From: Chitinophagaceae bacterium
GTDB taxonomy: Bacteria > Bacteroidota > Bacteroidia > Chitinophagales > Chitinophagaceae
Assembly: GCA_004028765.1 (NCBI GenBank)
Contig: SAIX01000107.1
Location: 84,194 to 148,193 of the forward strand
Direction of reading: 5' to 3'
DNA length: 64,000 bases
Part shown: piece by piece, positions 8,173 through 17,392 of the stretch
How positions within the stretch are numbered: position 1 is the first letter of the stretch
How the letters are laid out: every line of letters begins with the position of its first letter
Notes under the pieces: generated by a model
The model's database searches: none
Told to the model about the DNA's origin: nothing
The model's input: only the letters and a program-made list of their open reading frames with translations
Translations under genes and position numbers: made by a program

Positions 8173-9438
8173 ATGCAATTGCAGAAAAAAATACTGAGTG
8201 GATTTTTGGCGCTGATCACAGGAACTGTAACGGTATCTGCGCAGAACAATACTTCGCCTTATTCGATCATCGGTATCGGTGATATCGAGAAAAGCAGCTT
8301 TGACCGTACTTCCGGCATGGGGCACGCGGGGCTTGCGCTTTCATCAAACCGTTTTTTATACCAGGCCAACCCGGCATCTTTTGCAAAAATGGACGAACAC
8401 TTTTTTTATGCAGAAGTAAGTTCGCGTTATAAGTCGGTGAATTATTCCGGCAAACCAATCACTGACCCCGCAAACGGGCAATCATCCGATATCCAGTTCA
8501 AAAAAATGGTGATTGCCATTAAACCTCTCCCTAAATGGGCGATCAGTGTAGGACTTCTTCCATTCAGTACGGCGAACTATTCGTTTGCTGCACAAAAAAG
8601 CATACAGGGCAGTAACCTTACTGCAGATGCTTATTATGAAGGATCCGGAAGCACCAACCTGTTTTATGTAACCAATGCATTTAATGTTACAAAGAATTTA
8701 TACATCGGTTTACAGGCCTCTTACCTGTTTGGCCAGTTGCAGGAAAAAGAAACGCTTGGGGGTGATATCACAGACAGCTCACTGGTTACCACAAGAAATA
8801 TTTTTCTCGGGAACCCTTACCTGAAACTGGGTGTGCAATACCGTTTCGCATTTAACAGGCAGCTCGATATTGCATTGGGTGCGACCATTTCAAATAAAAC
8901 AAAACTGCAGGCCGATTATGGTTTGCTTGTAAAGAACGGATACAGCACCATCATCAACAATGAATATTACAAAACCAATTATTTCTCAATCCCGCTTACA
9001 TACAGCGGTGGCATCGCAGCAATTTATAAGAATGCGTATACGGTAGCGGTGGATTATCAATACCAGGGATGGAGCACACTGAATTATACAGGTATCAACT
9101 ATGCTTTGGTGAACAGTCAGCGTTTATCGGTTGGCGGGGAATACGCGAAAAAAATACCATACCTCAACCAGTTTATTGAGAAATATTTTTTGCAGACAGG
9201 TTTTTTTTATAGCAATTCTTACCTGCGTATTGCAGGGCAGCAACTGGCTGATTATGGCGCCACTTTCGGTGGTGGACTGCAATTGGCGAGAAGCGGCATG
9301 GGTTTACAGGGCGCGATTGAGATCGGCAAGCGCGGAACAACAGATAATGGATTGATCAAGGAGAACTATACACAATTCAGCGTAACGCTGAGCTATCGCG
9401 ATTTCTGGATATCACGTAAAATGAAGAAATACGATTGA
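8173..9438 (+). CDS. Outer-membrane beta-barrel protein (OmpP1/FadL-like)
   Basis: A 421-residue protein with a cleavable signal peptide (VTVSAQ, about 25 residues). The N-terminal NNTSPYSIIGIGDIEKSSFDRTSGMGHAGLALSSNR is characteristic of the Bacteroidota OmpP1/FadL-like family; many alternating aromatic beta-strands follow and the C-terminus is beta-rich. Related proteins carry hydrophobic compounds across the outer membrane, but no substrate is evident here. Second gene of the DUF4270 unit; a strong terminator follows at 9504. Confidence 0.8.
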   Translation: MQLQKKILSGFLALITGTVTVSAQNNTSPYSIIGIGDIEKSSFDRTSGMGHAGLALSSNRFLYQANPASFAKMDEHFFYAEVSSRYKSVNYSGKPITDPANGQSSDIQFKKMVIAIKPLPKWAISVGLLPFSTANYSFAAQKSIQGSNLTADAYYEGSGSTNLFYVTNAFNVTKNLYIGLQASYLFGQLQEKETLGGDITDSSLVTTRNIFLGNPYLKLGVQYRFAFNRQLDIALGATISNKTKLQADYGLLVKNGYSTIINNEYYKTNYFSIPLTYSGGIAAIYKNAYTVAVDYQYQGWSTLNYTGINYALVNSQRLSVGGEYAKKIPYLNQFIEKYFLQTGFFYSNSYLRIAGQQLADYGATFGGGLQLARSGMGLQGAIEIGKRGTTDNGLIKENYTQFSVTLSYRDFWISRKMKKYD

Positions 9439-9503
9439 TAAACGTTTACGATGCAGGGTATGCATTCCTGTGCGTACCGGCATTGTAGATTAACTAAGGG
9501 TGC

Positions 9504-9534
9504 GGGGAAGTAGTCTTACTTCCCCAATTTTTTT
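9504..9534 (+). terminator. Rho-independent terminator
   Basis: A perfect 9-bp stem GGGGAAGTA / TACTTCCCC (9504-9512 / 9517-9525) with a GTCT loop, followed by AATTTTTTT. It ends the DUF4270-barrel transcript. Confidence 0.9.
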
Positions 9535-9570
9535 CTATGGCTTTGCGGTTTATCTTTTTACCTTCGGAAG

Positions 9571-10740
9571 ATGAAGCTTTTTCTTCTTACCCCCGCAATC
9601 CTGTTGGCTTTCTTAGTAACGGCCCAGGAACAGAAACCCCATCACTTACTCATGCGTACAACCGGTAAACTGCCCGCTATTTCTTATGGTTTGGGAGAGG
9701 ACAGGCTTGGTGGCGCCAAACTGGGATATATTGATACGAATGTATTGATGCGTGTCGTGGACTCCACTAAGGATATGTACAGTGTGCAATTGTCAAAATT
9801 CCATACAGCCTTTATCGACCGGGCTTATGTAAAACCGGATAGTGCGCAAAAGGAAAAACCTTTTTATTTAACGGGTTCTTTTAATGTGAAGGGAGATTCG
9901 GCATTTGATTATGTAGGCATCAGCATGGAAGAAAGGCTGCCGTATAAAAGCTATATGGAGATCAACCCATCCCGTATTGTGCTTGAAATATACGGTGTGC
10001 AGAGCAATACGAACTGGATCACACAATTGCAGTCGCTGAAAGAAGTGAAGAATGTGTATTATAACCAGGTGGAAGATGACGTGATGCGAGTTACGATAGA
10101 ACTTCAGCACCGGCAGCATTGGGGTTACAGTATTTTTTATCGTGGTAAATACCTCGTGGTGAAGGTTAAACGGCAACCCGAAAAACTGGATCTGCGTTTT
10201 ATGACCATCGGCATAGATGCCGGACACGGGGGAACCAATGCCGGAACAGGAGGCATCAGCGCTAAATACGAGGAAAAATATTATACACTGCTGTTTGCAA
10301 AGCAACTGGAAAAACTGTTGAAGAAAAAGGGTGTGAAGAAAGTGATGATGACGCGCCATTCAGATACAACTTTTGATAACAAAGACCGGATCCTTTTTTT
10401 CCAGCAGGAAAACCCTGATTTTGTGATAAGCCTGCACCTGAACTCAAGCAATAACAAAGATGTGAACGGGGTAAGTACGTATTACAAACATATCGGCTTC
10501 CGGCCTTTAACGCAGGCGGTATTAAAGCGTATGCTTGAACTGAAGCTGAATGAATTCGGGAATGTTGGCAGTTTCAATTTTGTATTGAATGCCCCTACAG
10601 ATTTTGTGAACTGCCTGTTAGAGATCGCTTTCCTGAGCAATACAGATGATGAGAAAAAAATTCTCCGCTCAAGCTTCCAGGAAGATGTTGCAAAGAAAGT
10701 GGTGATGGGGATGACGGATTGGGTAAAGTCGCTGAAGTGA
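9571..10740 (+). CDS. N-acetylmuramoyl-L-alanine amidase (Amidase_3)
   Basis: A 389-residue secreted murein amidase that cleaves the bond between MurNAc and the peptide stem. Signal peptide 1-18 (AFLVTAQ). Residues 20-200 form a beta-rich N-terminal region (SH3/AMIN-like). The zinc amidase domain spans 211-389 with ligands His219 (DAGHGG), Glu234 or Glu235 (KYEEK) and His289 (SLHLNSS), and catalytic Glu351 (CLLEIAFLSN). All hallmarks of AmiA/B/C-type enzymes are present. It lies between two terminators and is probably monocistronic. Confidence 0.93.
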   Translation: MKLFLLTPAILLAFLVTAQEQKPHHLLMRTTGKLPAISYGLGEDRLGGAKLGYIDTNVLMRVVDSTKDMYSVQLSKFHTAFIDRAYVKPDSAQKEKPFYLTGSFNVKGDSAFDYVGISMEERLPYKSYMEINPSRIVLEIYGVQSNTNWITQLQSLKEVKNVYYNQVEDDVMRVTIELQHRQHWGYSIFYRGKYLVVKVKRQPEKLDLRFMTIGIDAGHGGTNAGTGGISAKYEEKYYTLLFAKQLEKLLKKKGVKKVMMTRHSDTTFDNKDRILFFQQENPDFVISLHLNSSNNKDVNGVSTYYKHIGFRPLTQAVLKRMLELKLNEFGNVGSFNFVLNAPTDFVNCLLEIAFLSNTDDEKKILRSSFQEDVAKKVVMGMTDWVKSLK

Positions 10741-10972
10741 ATAATTCCGCATTCACGGATGGACGGATTCGGATTGTATTTAGAATTGAGAATTTTTACC
10801 ACAAAGAAAGAAGGGTACAAGGTTCGCGGAGTGTGGGATATGCCTGTACCTGATTTCGGTATAAGGTGAGTGGTTGGCTCTTTTTCTCATGTCTTTACTC
10901 CTGCTAAAAAATTTGGAATCGTAAGGAGTAGCCTTCATTCACAGCAAAACTAATTTGTTATATCATGCAAAA
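10741..10972. other. Intergenic region with short-word repeats
   Basis: Directly after the amidase stop come ACGGATGG and ACGGATTCGGATT words (about 10753-10777) and AGAATTGAGAATT. Further on, TACTCCT and AGGAGTA (about 10899-10928) can pair across a 21-nt loop. No gene is visible. Confidence 0.4.
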
Positions 10973-11014
10973 GGGAGAGACAGATCAGGCAAACCCGATC
11001 TGTCTCTCCCTTTT
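10973..11014 (-). terminator. Strong terminator of the S9 peptidase gene
   Basis: A perfect 14-bp stem, GGGAGAGACAGATC (10973-10986) with GATCTGTCTCTCCC (10997-11010), 10-nt loop, T-rich on both sides, so it can work in both directions. Confidence 0.9.
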
Positions 11015-11020
11015 ATTGTA

Positions 11021-13174
11021 TCAGTGTTTAATAAACCGGTCGAAAAACTCAATCGTCCGCAGCATCTGGTCGATCCGCTGGCGGTTATTGCCGCTCCGGG
11101 TGATCTCATGTGTGGCACCGGGATGCCGTACATATTCCACGGTTCTTCCCAGTACCTTTAAACTGCGGTATAACATTTCACCCTGTATCACCCCGGTACG
11201 CAGGTCGTTCTCTCCATGAAAAATGAGATAGGGTGTATGGATATTTTCTACATAAGTGATCGGCGATTCTCTTTCAAGATTGATTTTGGTTGCAGGTTCC
11301 CAGGGGTAGCCGCCAAAATAATTGGGGACAAGCCGCCATGCATTTCCTTCTCCAAAAAAAGTACGCAGATCATATACGCCCCTTTGTGAACAGGCCGCTT
11401 TAAAACGCTGGTCGTGGCCAATGATCCATGCAACAAGATAACCTGCATACGAACCTCCGGTAACAGCAAGACGGGACGTATCAATAAAACCACCTTCACG
11501 GGCTTTATCCAGGTAAGTGAGTACATCCGTTGTAGGGCCCTTGCCCCAGTCGTTTATATTGGCGCGTAAAAAATCTGCCCCATAACCTCCTGAACCGCGC
11601 GGGTTGCCATATACCACCACATAACCTCTCGAACAGTAATACTGGAACTCATGCCACATCGAACTTTCGCCCGGGCCCCACATTGCAGTGGGTCCGCCAT
11701 GGATATCGAGGATTGCTGGATATTTTTTCCCGGCTTCATAATTCGCAGGTTTCATGATCCAGTATTCAACGGTCAATCCTTTTTCATTTACAAAACTCTT
11801 CTTCTCGGGGAAGCTGATTTTCTTATTCTTTATCCAGTCGTAATTAAAGCTGCTCAGGCGAACAGTATTTTTCATCGAAGCATCTGCAGCATATAGTTCA
11901 GAAGGATTGGCCACTTCTGTTTTAGCGAATACGAGTTTATTACCACGCAGGTCGAAACTGCTGATGCCGCTGTTAAAATCGGAGAGGGCTTCCACCTGTT
12001 TTGTTTTTACATCAACCCGGTATACAGGCGAACCTCCATTGCTCTGCGCACCGAAATAAATATATTTTTCATCGTTGCTCCATACCAGGTTGCCTTTGTT
12101 ACGATCGAATGGAATATTGATGATATCATTCACAGAACCGTTGATTGGTATTATAGCGAGTGTGGGGATATCAACAAAAGAAGTATTGCCATACTGGAAA
12201 GCGATCCATTTTCCGCTGGGAGAAAGTTTGGCGCTGTTATAGTTTTTTCCTTCTGCACCCAGCAGCATGTGGAGGTTTTTCCCATTTGCATCTGCGAGGA
12301 ATATTTCGCTTTCGAGTGAACGGTCGGGATGTTGTTTATCATCCATATCTCCCACGATGAGTAATTGTTTGCCATCTGGTGTGAATTCTGCAGAATTGAA
12401 GCGATAAAACCCATGCGTAACTGCAACAGGTTGCGCACCAGGAATGGCATCTATCACAAAAAAATGGCTGAAACTCAGTTCGGCACTGGTGGTGGATTCT
12501 TCCTGGAAATTGAGTTTGTTGATGACCTTCGCCTTTTTATCGGCTACATTGTTATCAAGGTAAGCACGGATCTCTTCCATACTGCCATCAGGATCAGCTT
12601 TTGCAGTATTCGGAAGAAGCTGCGCATTGTTATCAAATCCCGGTTTTTCATAAGGCCATTTCGGGATTTCTTTATTGGGGTTGAGTTCAGCATCTTTCAG
12701 CAATTCTTTCAGCGTAACACTGGAGGCAAAAAGGATCTTCTTTCCATCCGGGCTCCATTTTGGTGAAGTGGCGCCGTATTTGAATTTTGTGTACTGAACC
12801 GGTTCTCCACCATCAAAAGAAAGTACGAAAATCTGTGGCTTGCCATCGGCCGTTCTTACGAAAGCCAGTTGCTTGCCATCCGGGCTCCAGGCGGGTTGCG
12901 AAGCCGCTTCTTTGGCAGTTAAAGCCCTTGGTGGAGAAGAGCCATCTGTAGGGACCAGCCATAACTGGTTCTGGTAGCGGTATTCCCATTTGGTATCGCC
13001 ATCGGGTTCGATCTGTGTAACAACAAAAGCAATTTTACTGCCATCGGGGCTGAGGCTAACGCTGCCTACCTGTTTGATGCGCAGCATATCAGTTACTTTG
13101 ATCAGCTCCGTACCGTTTTGTGCAAAAACGTTTGCGGCTATCAGCAGTACCAGCAACAGGAAGAATTTTCTCAT
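11021..13174 (-). CDS. S9 family peptidase (prolyl oligopeptidase / acylaminoacyl-peptidase type)
   Basis: A 717-residue exported serine peptidase. Signal peptide 1-18 (AANVFAQ). Residues 30-440 contain repeated WSPDGK/LSPDG motifs of an N-terminal beta-propeller that restricts access to the active site. The catalytic alpha/beta domain (about 460-717) has HGGP (492-495) and the nucleophile motif GGSYAG with Ser575, plus Asp657 (GENDLRTG) and His689 (GATHE). Family members release short peptides or acylated residues from oligopeptides, here probably in the periplasm for peptide scavenging. It is flanked by its own terminator and a divergent gene. Confidence 0.93.
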   Translation of the reverse strand: MRKFFLLLVLLIAANVFAQNGTELIKVTDMLRIKQVGSVSLSPDGSKIAFVVTQIEPDGDTKWEYRYQNQLWLVPTDGSSPPRALTAKEAASQPAWSPDGKQLAFVRTADGKPQIFVLSFDGGEPVQYTKFKYGATSPKWSPDGKKILFASSVTLKELLKDAELNPNKEIPKWPYEKPGFDNNAQLLPNTAKADPDGSMEEIRAYLDNNVADKKAKVINKLNFQEESTTSAELSFSHFFVIDAIPGAQPVAVTHGFYRFNSAEFTPDGKQLLIVGDMDDKQHPDRSLESEIFLADANGKNLHMLLGAEGKNYNSAKLSPSGKWIAFQYGNTSFVDIPTLAIIPINGSVNDIINIPFDRNKGNLVWSNDEKYIYFGAQSNGGSPVYRVDVKTKQVEALSDFNSGISSFDLRGNKLVFAKTEVANPSELYAADASMKNTVRLSSFNYDWIKNKKISFPEKKSFVNEKGLTVEYWIMKPANYEAGKKYPAILDIHGGPTAMWGPGESSMWHEFQYYCSRGYVVVYGNPRGSGGYGADFLRANINDWGKGPTTDVLTYLDKAREGGFIDTSRLAVTGGSYAGYLVAWIIGHDQRFKAACSQRGVYDLRTFFGEGNAWRLVPNYFGGYPWEPATKINLERESPITYVENIHTPYLIFHGENDLRTGVIQGEMLYRSLKVLGRTVEYVRHPGATHEITRSGNNRQRIDQMLRTIEFFDRFIKH

Positions 13175-13224
13175 AGTATTTGATTGAAGAGGGAAAATAC
13201 AAAGAAATCACCGGCAGGCTTTGC

Positions 13225-13232
13225 TATTTTTG
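13225..13232 (+). promoter_or_regulatory. -7 promoter element TATTTTTG
   Basis: It matches the Bacteroidota TAnnTTTG element exactly and lies 18 bp before the ATG at 13251, which rules against an upstream TTG start at 13221. No good -33 TTTG is seen. Confidence 0.45.
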
Positions 13233-13250
13233 GGGCAAAAAACGACCGAT

Positions 13251-13601
13251 ATGAGCCAGCTTGTACAGGAATTCAACAGCTACCGCGAAAAAATGAATGA
13301 GGTGATCCTCAGTAAAAACAACCTTGTGATGAAACGCCTCTGGAACCTCGATACCAATACCTATGAGGACGGTGCGCTTGATAAAAGAACCAAGGAAATG
13401 CTGGGCCTGGTGGCGAGTATGGTATTGCGCTGCGATGACTGTATCAAATACCATCTGGGTAAAAGCCATGAACTGGGGGTTAGTACGGAGCAGATGTATG
13501 AAATATTCGCCGTTGCCAATATTGTTGGCGGAACCATTGTGATACCCCATACCCGTAGGGCGGCAGAATACTGGGAAGAGCTGATGGCAGTTAAAAGTTA
13601 G
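13251..13601 (+). CDS. Carboxymuconolactone decarboxylase / AhpD-like protein
   Basis: A 116-residue all-helical CMD-family protein. The redox motif CDDCIKYH (Cys-x2-Cys with His four residues on) is that of AhpD-like peroxidase/reductase members rather than true decarboxylases. A role in thiol-based peroxide defence is likely, but the electron donor is unknown. The start at 13251 is supported by the promoter element at 13225. Its last codons merge into a heptamer repeat island. Confidence 0.85.
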   Translation: MSQLVQEFNSYREKMNEVILSKNNLVMKRLWNLDTNTYEDGALDKRTKEMLGLVASMVLRCDDCIKYHLGKSHELGVSTEQMYEIFAVANIVGGTIVIPHTRRAAEYWEELMAVKS

Positions 13602-13623
13602 GAGTTAGGAGTCTGGAGTTTGG
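13596..13623. repeat. Tandem heptamer island AGTTAGG-type
   Basis: Four heptamers AGTTAGG, AGTTAGG, AGTCTGG, AGTTTGG begin at the stop codon of the CMD gene. At 13710-13740 the same gap carries AAATTCTTAATTTTTAATTT, the reverse complement style of the AATTAAN island at 2117. Confidence 0.55.
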
Positions 13624-13747
13624 TTGCAGGAGTCGATGGTTACTTGACAGGAATGCCGTAAATTGTGCAGATTCAGGAAGTGCCATAACCCATTTGTACT
13701 TTCGAACCGTAATTTCAAATTCTTAATTTTTAATTTCTCTTCGTGCT

Positions 13748-14785
13748 ATGTCAGAAACAGCAACACAGGCAGCACCGGTTTTAACAGCGAAAGATTTTGC
13801 AACCGACCAGGAAGTGCGCTGGTGCCCGGGCTGCGGGGATTATTCTATTCTCGCTCAGGTACAGAAAGTAATGCCTACCATCGGTATACCGAAAGAAAAT
13901 ATTGTACTCATCAGTGGTATTGGTTGCAGCAGCCGTTTCCCATATTATATGAATACGTATGGCATGCACAGCATCCATGGGCGTGCCACTGCCATCGCGA
14001 GCGGATTAAAAGCCTCGCGCCCCGAATTGAGTGTGTGGATTGTTACGGGAGATGGCGATGGACTAAGCATTGGTGGTAACCATACCATTCACCTGCTGCG
14101 GAGAAACCTTGATGTGAATGTTTTATTGTTCAATAACCAGATATACGGGTTAACCAAGGGGCAATATTCGCCCACATCCGAACAGAACAAGATCACGAAG
14201 AGCACACCTTACGGCAGCATCGACCACCCGTTCAACCCATTGGCATTGGCAATGGGGGCAGATGCCACTTTTGTTGCGCGCAGTATGGACCGCGATCCCA
14301 AGCACCTCCAGAGTATGCTTACAAGGGCTTACCAGCATAAAGGTTCTTCTTTCCTGGAGATCTACCAGAACTGTAACATCTTTAATGATGGTGCTTTTGA
14401 AATCTTTACCGAAAAAGCCACGAAGCAGGATGAAGCTTTATTTCTTGAGCAGGGTAAACCATTGGTATTTGGTGCCAATCAGGACAAAGGCATTAAGATG
14501 GATGGCATGAAACCTGTTGTGGTACAGCTGGGTAATGGCGTTAGCGCCGATGATCTGTGGATACACGACGACAAGGATTTTTACAAAGCGCAAACACTGG
14601 TACGGATGTTTGATGATCCTGCCCGTTCGGGTGATCATTTCCCAAGGCCATTTGGTGTTTTTTATGAAACAGACAGACCCTGTTATGAAGATATGATGAC
14701 ACAGCAACTGGAAGATGCACTGGCAAAAGGCAAAGGCAATCTCGATAAGCTGCTTCGGGGTAAAGAAGTTTGGGAGATCATGTAA
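13748..14785 (+). CDS. korB: 2-oxoacid:ferredoxin oxidoreductase, beta subunit
   Basis: A 345-residue thiamine-pyrophosphate subunit of a 2-oxoacid (probably 2-oxoglutarate) ferredoxin oxidoreductase, which oxidatively decarboxylates the acid to its acyl-CoA and reduces ferredoxin. Visible motifs: CPGCG (26-30), GIGCSS (58-63), GDGDGLSIGGNH (101-112) and NNQIYGLTKGQ (129-139), the TPP/Mg2+ site. Length and motifs fit KorB. The alpha subunit, normally just upstream, is absent; upstream is the CMD gene, so KorA must be elsewhere. A perfect palindromic terminator follows. Confidence 0.9.
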   Translation: MSETATQAAPVLTAKDFATDQEVRWCPGCGDYSILAQVQKVMPTIGIPKENIVLISGIGCSSRFPYYMNTYGMHSIHGRATAIASGLKASRPELSVWIVTGDGDGLSIGGNHTIHLLRRNLDVNVLLFNNQIYGLTKGQYSPTSEQNKITKSTPYGSIDHPFNPLALAMGADATFVARSMDRDPKHLQSMLTRAYQHKGSSFLEIYQNCNIFNDGAFEIFTEKATKQDEALFLEQGKPLVFGANQDKGIKMDGMKPVVVQLGNGVSADDLWIHDDKDFYKAQTLVRMFDDPARSGDHFPRPFGVFYETDRPCYEDMMTQQLEDALAKGKGNLDKLLRGKEVWEIM

Positions 14786-14800
14786 TCATTTCCATAAAAG

Positions 14801-15523
14801 TTATGAAATTTTGAAACCCTCTGCCGGCAGAGGGTTTTCTTTTTGCCGCTCCGTGAAAATAGGGATCGTTGCGATATCATTCCGGAAGGCGAAAAGAACA
14901 AGCCCCACGCGCGAATGCACCTGTAATTTTTCAAAAAGGTTATCGCGGTAGCCATCCACCGTTCTCGGGCTGAGGCACATGGCATCTGCGATTTCACGGT
15001 AAGTCAGTTCGGCAGAGCAGAGCAACTGCAGAAATTCGCGCTCCCTTTCAGCGAGTTCAGAAGCCACTTTTCTTTCCAGTTCTTTGTGCTCCTCCAGTTT
15101 GGCAGGTTGCAGGGTGTCAACGATATTCCTGTAAAGGATATCGTTGATAAAAATACCCTTGTTCATCACTTCCTGTAAACCCATCTGGATTTCTTCGAGT
15201 TCGCCGTCTTTCAGTAAATAACCCCTTGCCCCCGAACGAAGCATACGGATCACTACGCGTTCGTCTTTTAACATACTTAACGCCACTACTTTGATTTCAG
15301 GCCGGTTCAGGGTAAGCCACTGGGTGGTTTCATAGCCGTTCATGATGGGCATGGTAACATCCATGATCACGATATCGGGGATATTCCCCTGCTGTATAAG
15401 ATCGATCAGGTGTTTGCCGTTATCGGCAAGGAATGATACTTCATATCCTTCAAATGATTGAATGATGCTGGCCAGCGCATTGCGGAGCAACGCATGGTCG
15501 TCTACCAGTGCAACTTTAGGCAT
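14801..15523 (-). CDS. NarL/FixJ-type response regulator
   Basis: A 240-residue two-component regulator. Receiver domain 1-120 with acidic pocket Asp8-Asp9, phospho-acceptor Asp55 (IVIMDVTMP) and Lys105 (LLKDG). LuxR-type helix-turn-helix 158-215 (LAEREREFLQLLCSAELTYREIADAM...TVDGYRDNLFEKL). All phosphorelay residues are intact, so it should be activated by a histidine kinase encoded elsewhere; none is adjacent. The last 12 residues (ENPLPAEGFKIS) extend past the domain and are partly encoded by the korB terminator. Confidence 0.9.
   Translation of the reverse strand: MPKVALVDDHALLRNALASIIQSFEGYEVSFLADNGKHLIDLIQQGNIPDIVIMDVTMPIMNGYETTQWLTLNRPEIKVVALSMLKDERVVIRMLRSGARGYLLKDGELEEIQMGLQEVMNKGIFINDILYRNIVDTLQPAKLEEHKELERKVASELAEREREFLQLLCSAELTYREIADAMCLSPRTVDGYRDNLFEKLQVHSRVGLVLFAFRNDIATIPIFTERQKENPLPAEGFKIS
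14815..14844 (+). terminator. Terminator of korB, embedded in the converging regulator gene
   Basis: AACCCTCTGCC / GGCAGAGGGTT (14815-14825 / 14826-14836) followed by TTCTTTTT. It lies inside the last codons of the NarL-type gene on the other strand, where it encodes the residues Asn-Pro-Leu-Pro-Ala-Glu-Gly. Confidence 0.8.
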
Positions 15524-15800
15524 GGTCGTTTTGTTTTCGTGATCAAATCATCAGTAATTGGGTTGCTCTGGTATACAGGCAGTTGGTTTTGCAAGTTGCC
15601 AGTTTGTTTTGGTTAAAACAACCGTTAAAACACCCAATTTTTTAGCGTAGAAGCTACCTTGTTCAGAGAAAATGAGAAGAATAGTTTTGGGCTGAGAGAA
15701 AAGTGACGACGACTTTTCTTTTATTCAGTTTTCACCGGGGTTACAAACAACAGAAGGCGGCACAAGGCCGCCTTCCTGTTTAATAGTACATTGTTTACTG
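15524..15800. other. Intergenic region with a hairpin downstream of the cupin gene
   Basis: It holds the promoter of the NarL-type gene (not located) and, at 15753-15775, a 9-bp stem GAAGGCGGC / GCCGCCTTC that lies just 3' of the cupin gene on the minus strand and is followed there by a T/G-rich tail, so it probably terminates that gene. No gene is seen. Confidence 0.5.
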
Positions 15801-16673
15801 CTAAGCTTTCTCTGCATTCTCAAAAATTCGTTTCTTTTTCCAGTTGTACCAAGGATGCGGGATGGTTTTTTTCATCACGGTATCGATACTGCGCATGCCG
15901 AATAAATTCCATACTCCGTTTAACTTTCCGCTGAGTGAAGGCTGTAATGCCCGCAGGCTCATCGCAAATCCACTGTCAAGGTATTCCATATGGTGCCAGT
16001 AACCAGCAGGCATAAACAGCGTTTCGCCATGGTTCAATATAAGATCGTATCCTTTTGCTTTCTGCAAAGCGGGGAACTGCCGGTAATCCAGTTTGCTTTT
16101 TTCAGGATCATAATAATTGCTGAAATCGGCGAGACTGAGTACTTCAAAAGGTTTGCGGTATAATTTGTATTCCTCTTCTTTCGGGAAGAGCAGGACGCGT
16201 TTACGACCGGCAAATTGCGTATGCAGGATATGGCTCAGGTCGATGTCAAAATGCATATGCGTGATCGATGATTGCCCGCCTGTGAAAAGCATGGGATATT
16301 TTTTTACGAAACCTTTCATCAAATGCTCCGGCCAGGTAAAATCATGGATCAGTTCAGGCGCATGGTCAAAAATATTGAACAGGAAAATCCGCCAGCCGGC
16401 CGGCCCCTGTTTAATCATATCGATATATTCCCCGAAAGTTTTATAATCATCGGCTGTATTAATCGGCGTATAAGCATCGCTCTTTACATTATTGTATAAA
16501 GCAACCTGCTGATCACCCACAAGTTGTTTGAAATAATCCCAGTTCCATTTTTCATAGGCGGGCCAGCTTTTTGCGAGGTTGCGTATCACCAGGGGCCGCA
16601 TGGGCAGGTAATAATTTTTACGGAAATCCTCGTTACTGATATCGTCTACAATGTCAACGGGAGATAACTGCAT
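15801..16673 (-). CDS. Cupin-like (JmjC/cupin_8) Fe(II)/2-oxoglutarate oxygenase
   Basis: A 290-residue cytoplasmic protein of the JmjC-related cupin_8 group. Iron ligands are visible as His-x-Asp in THMHFDID (about 148-155) and the distal His in PAGYWHHMEY (about 233-242). MRPLVIRNLAKSWPA (26-40) is the typical start of the fold. Relatives hydroxylate protein or small-molecule substrates using 2-oxoglutarate; no substrate can be deduced. It is divergent from the yciO-like gene with about 100 bp shared upstream region. Confidence 0.85.
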   Translation of the reverse strand: MQLSPVDIVDDISNEDFRKNYYLPMRPLVIRNLAKSWPAYEKWNWDYFKQLVGDQQVALYNNVKSDAYTPINTADDYKTFGEYIDMIKQGPAGWRIFLFNIFDHAPELIHDFTWPEHLMKGFVKKYPMLFTGGQSSITHMHFDIDLSHILHTQFAGRKRVLLFPKEEEYKLYRKPFEVLSLADFSNYYDPEKSKLDYRQFPALQKAKGYDLILNHGETLFMPAGYWHHMEYLDSGFAMSLRALQPSLSGKLNGVWNLFGMRSIDTVMKKTIPHPWYNWKKKRIFENAEKA

Positions 16674-16775
16674 GGTTGAAGTTTGTGCAAAGGTAAACCG
16701 AAGCCGCTTCCTTGCAAAACAGCATGCGTTAAAGAGTTGATAAGGAAATACTTTTATAAACCTGTAATTTGCAGT

Positions 16776-17384
16776 ATGTTATTACAGGTTCACCCGGATA
16801 ACCCCAACCCGCGGTATATTAAAACCATTACCGAATGCCTGCTGGATGGCGGGGTGATCGTTTACCCGACAGATACGATTTATGGTTTGGGCTGTGATAT
16901 TTTTCAACCCAAAGCCATTGAACGCATAGCACGGATCAAACAGGTGGATCCTGCAAAAGCGAGACTGAGTTTTGTTTGTTACGACCTCAGCGACCTGAGC
17001 AAATACACCAAAAGTATTTCTACGCCATTGTACCGCACATTGAAAAACTATTTACCGGGTCCTTATACATTCATCCTGCCCGCCAGCAAGGAAGTACCCA
17101 AAATACTATCCAGCAAAAAAAACACCATCGGTCTGCGTGTACCGGATAACCTTATCGCCAGAACGATCGTGAAAGAGTTGGGCCACCCGGTACTTTCCGC
17201 TTCATTGCCCGGAGACATGGTGGAAGAATATACCGACCCTGAGATCATCTATGAAAAATTTGAAAAGCTTGTGGACATTGTGGTGGATGGTGGTATCGGC
17301 GGGATGATCCCTTCCACGATCATTGATTGCACAACGGATGAATACGAAGTGATCCGGGAAGGCGCCGGTGTTTGGGAAGGATAG
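16776..17384 (+). CDS. YciO-type Sua5/YrdC/YwlC family protein
   Basis: A 202-residue protein of the threonylcarbamoyl-AMP synthase superfamily. PTDTIYGLGCD (31-41) is the nucleotide-binding signature; FVCYDLSDLS, LPGPYTFILPAS and TIGLRVPDN follow the pattern of E. coli YciO more closely than TsaC. TsaC/Sua5 members make the L-threonylcarbamoyl adenylate used for tRNA t6A; YciO members share the fold, with lower or uncertain activity. The ATG at 16776 is chosen because the fold begins there; the frame is open to 16683. Convergent with rnhB, 8 bp between stops. Confidence 0.85.
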   Translation: MLLQVHPDNPNPRYIKTITECLLDGGVIVYPTDTIYGLGCDIFQPKAIERIARIKQVDPAKARLSFVCYDLSDLSKYTKSISTPLYRTLKNYLPGPYTFILPASKEVPKILSSKKNTIGLRVPDNLIARTIVKELGHPVLSASLPGDMVEEYTDPEIIYEKFEKLVDIVVDGGIGGMIPSTIIDCTTDEYEVIREGAGVWEG

Positions 17385-17392
17385 GATATAAA

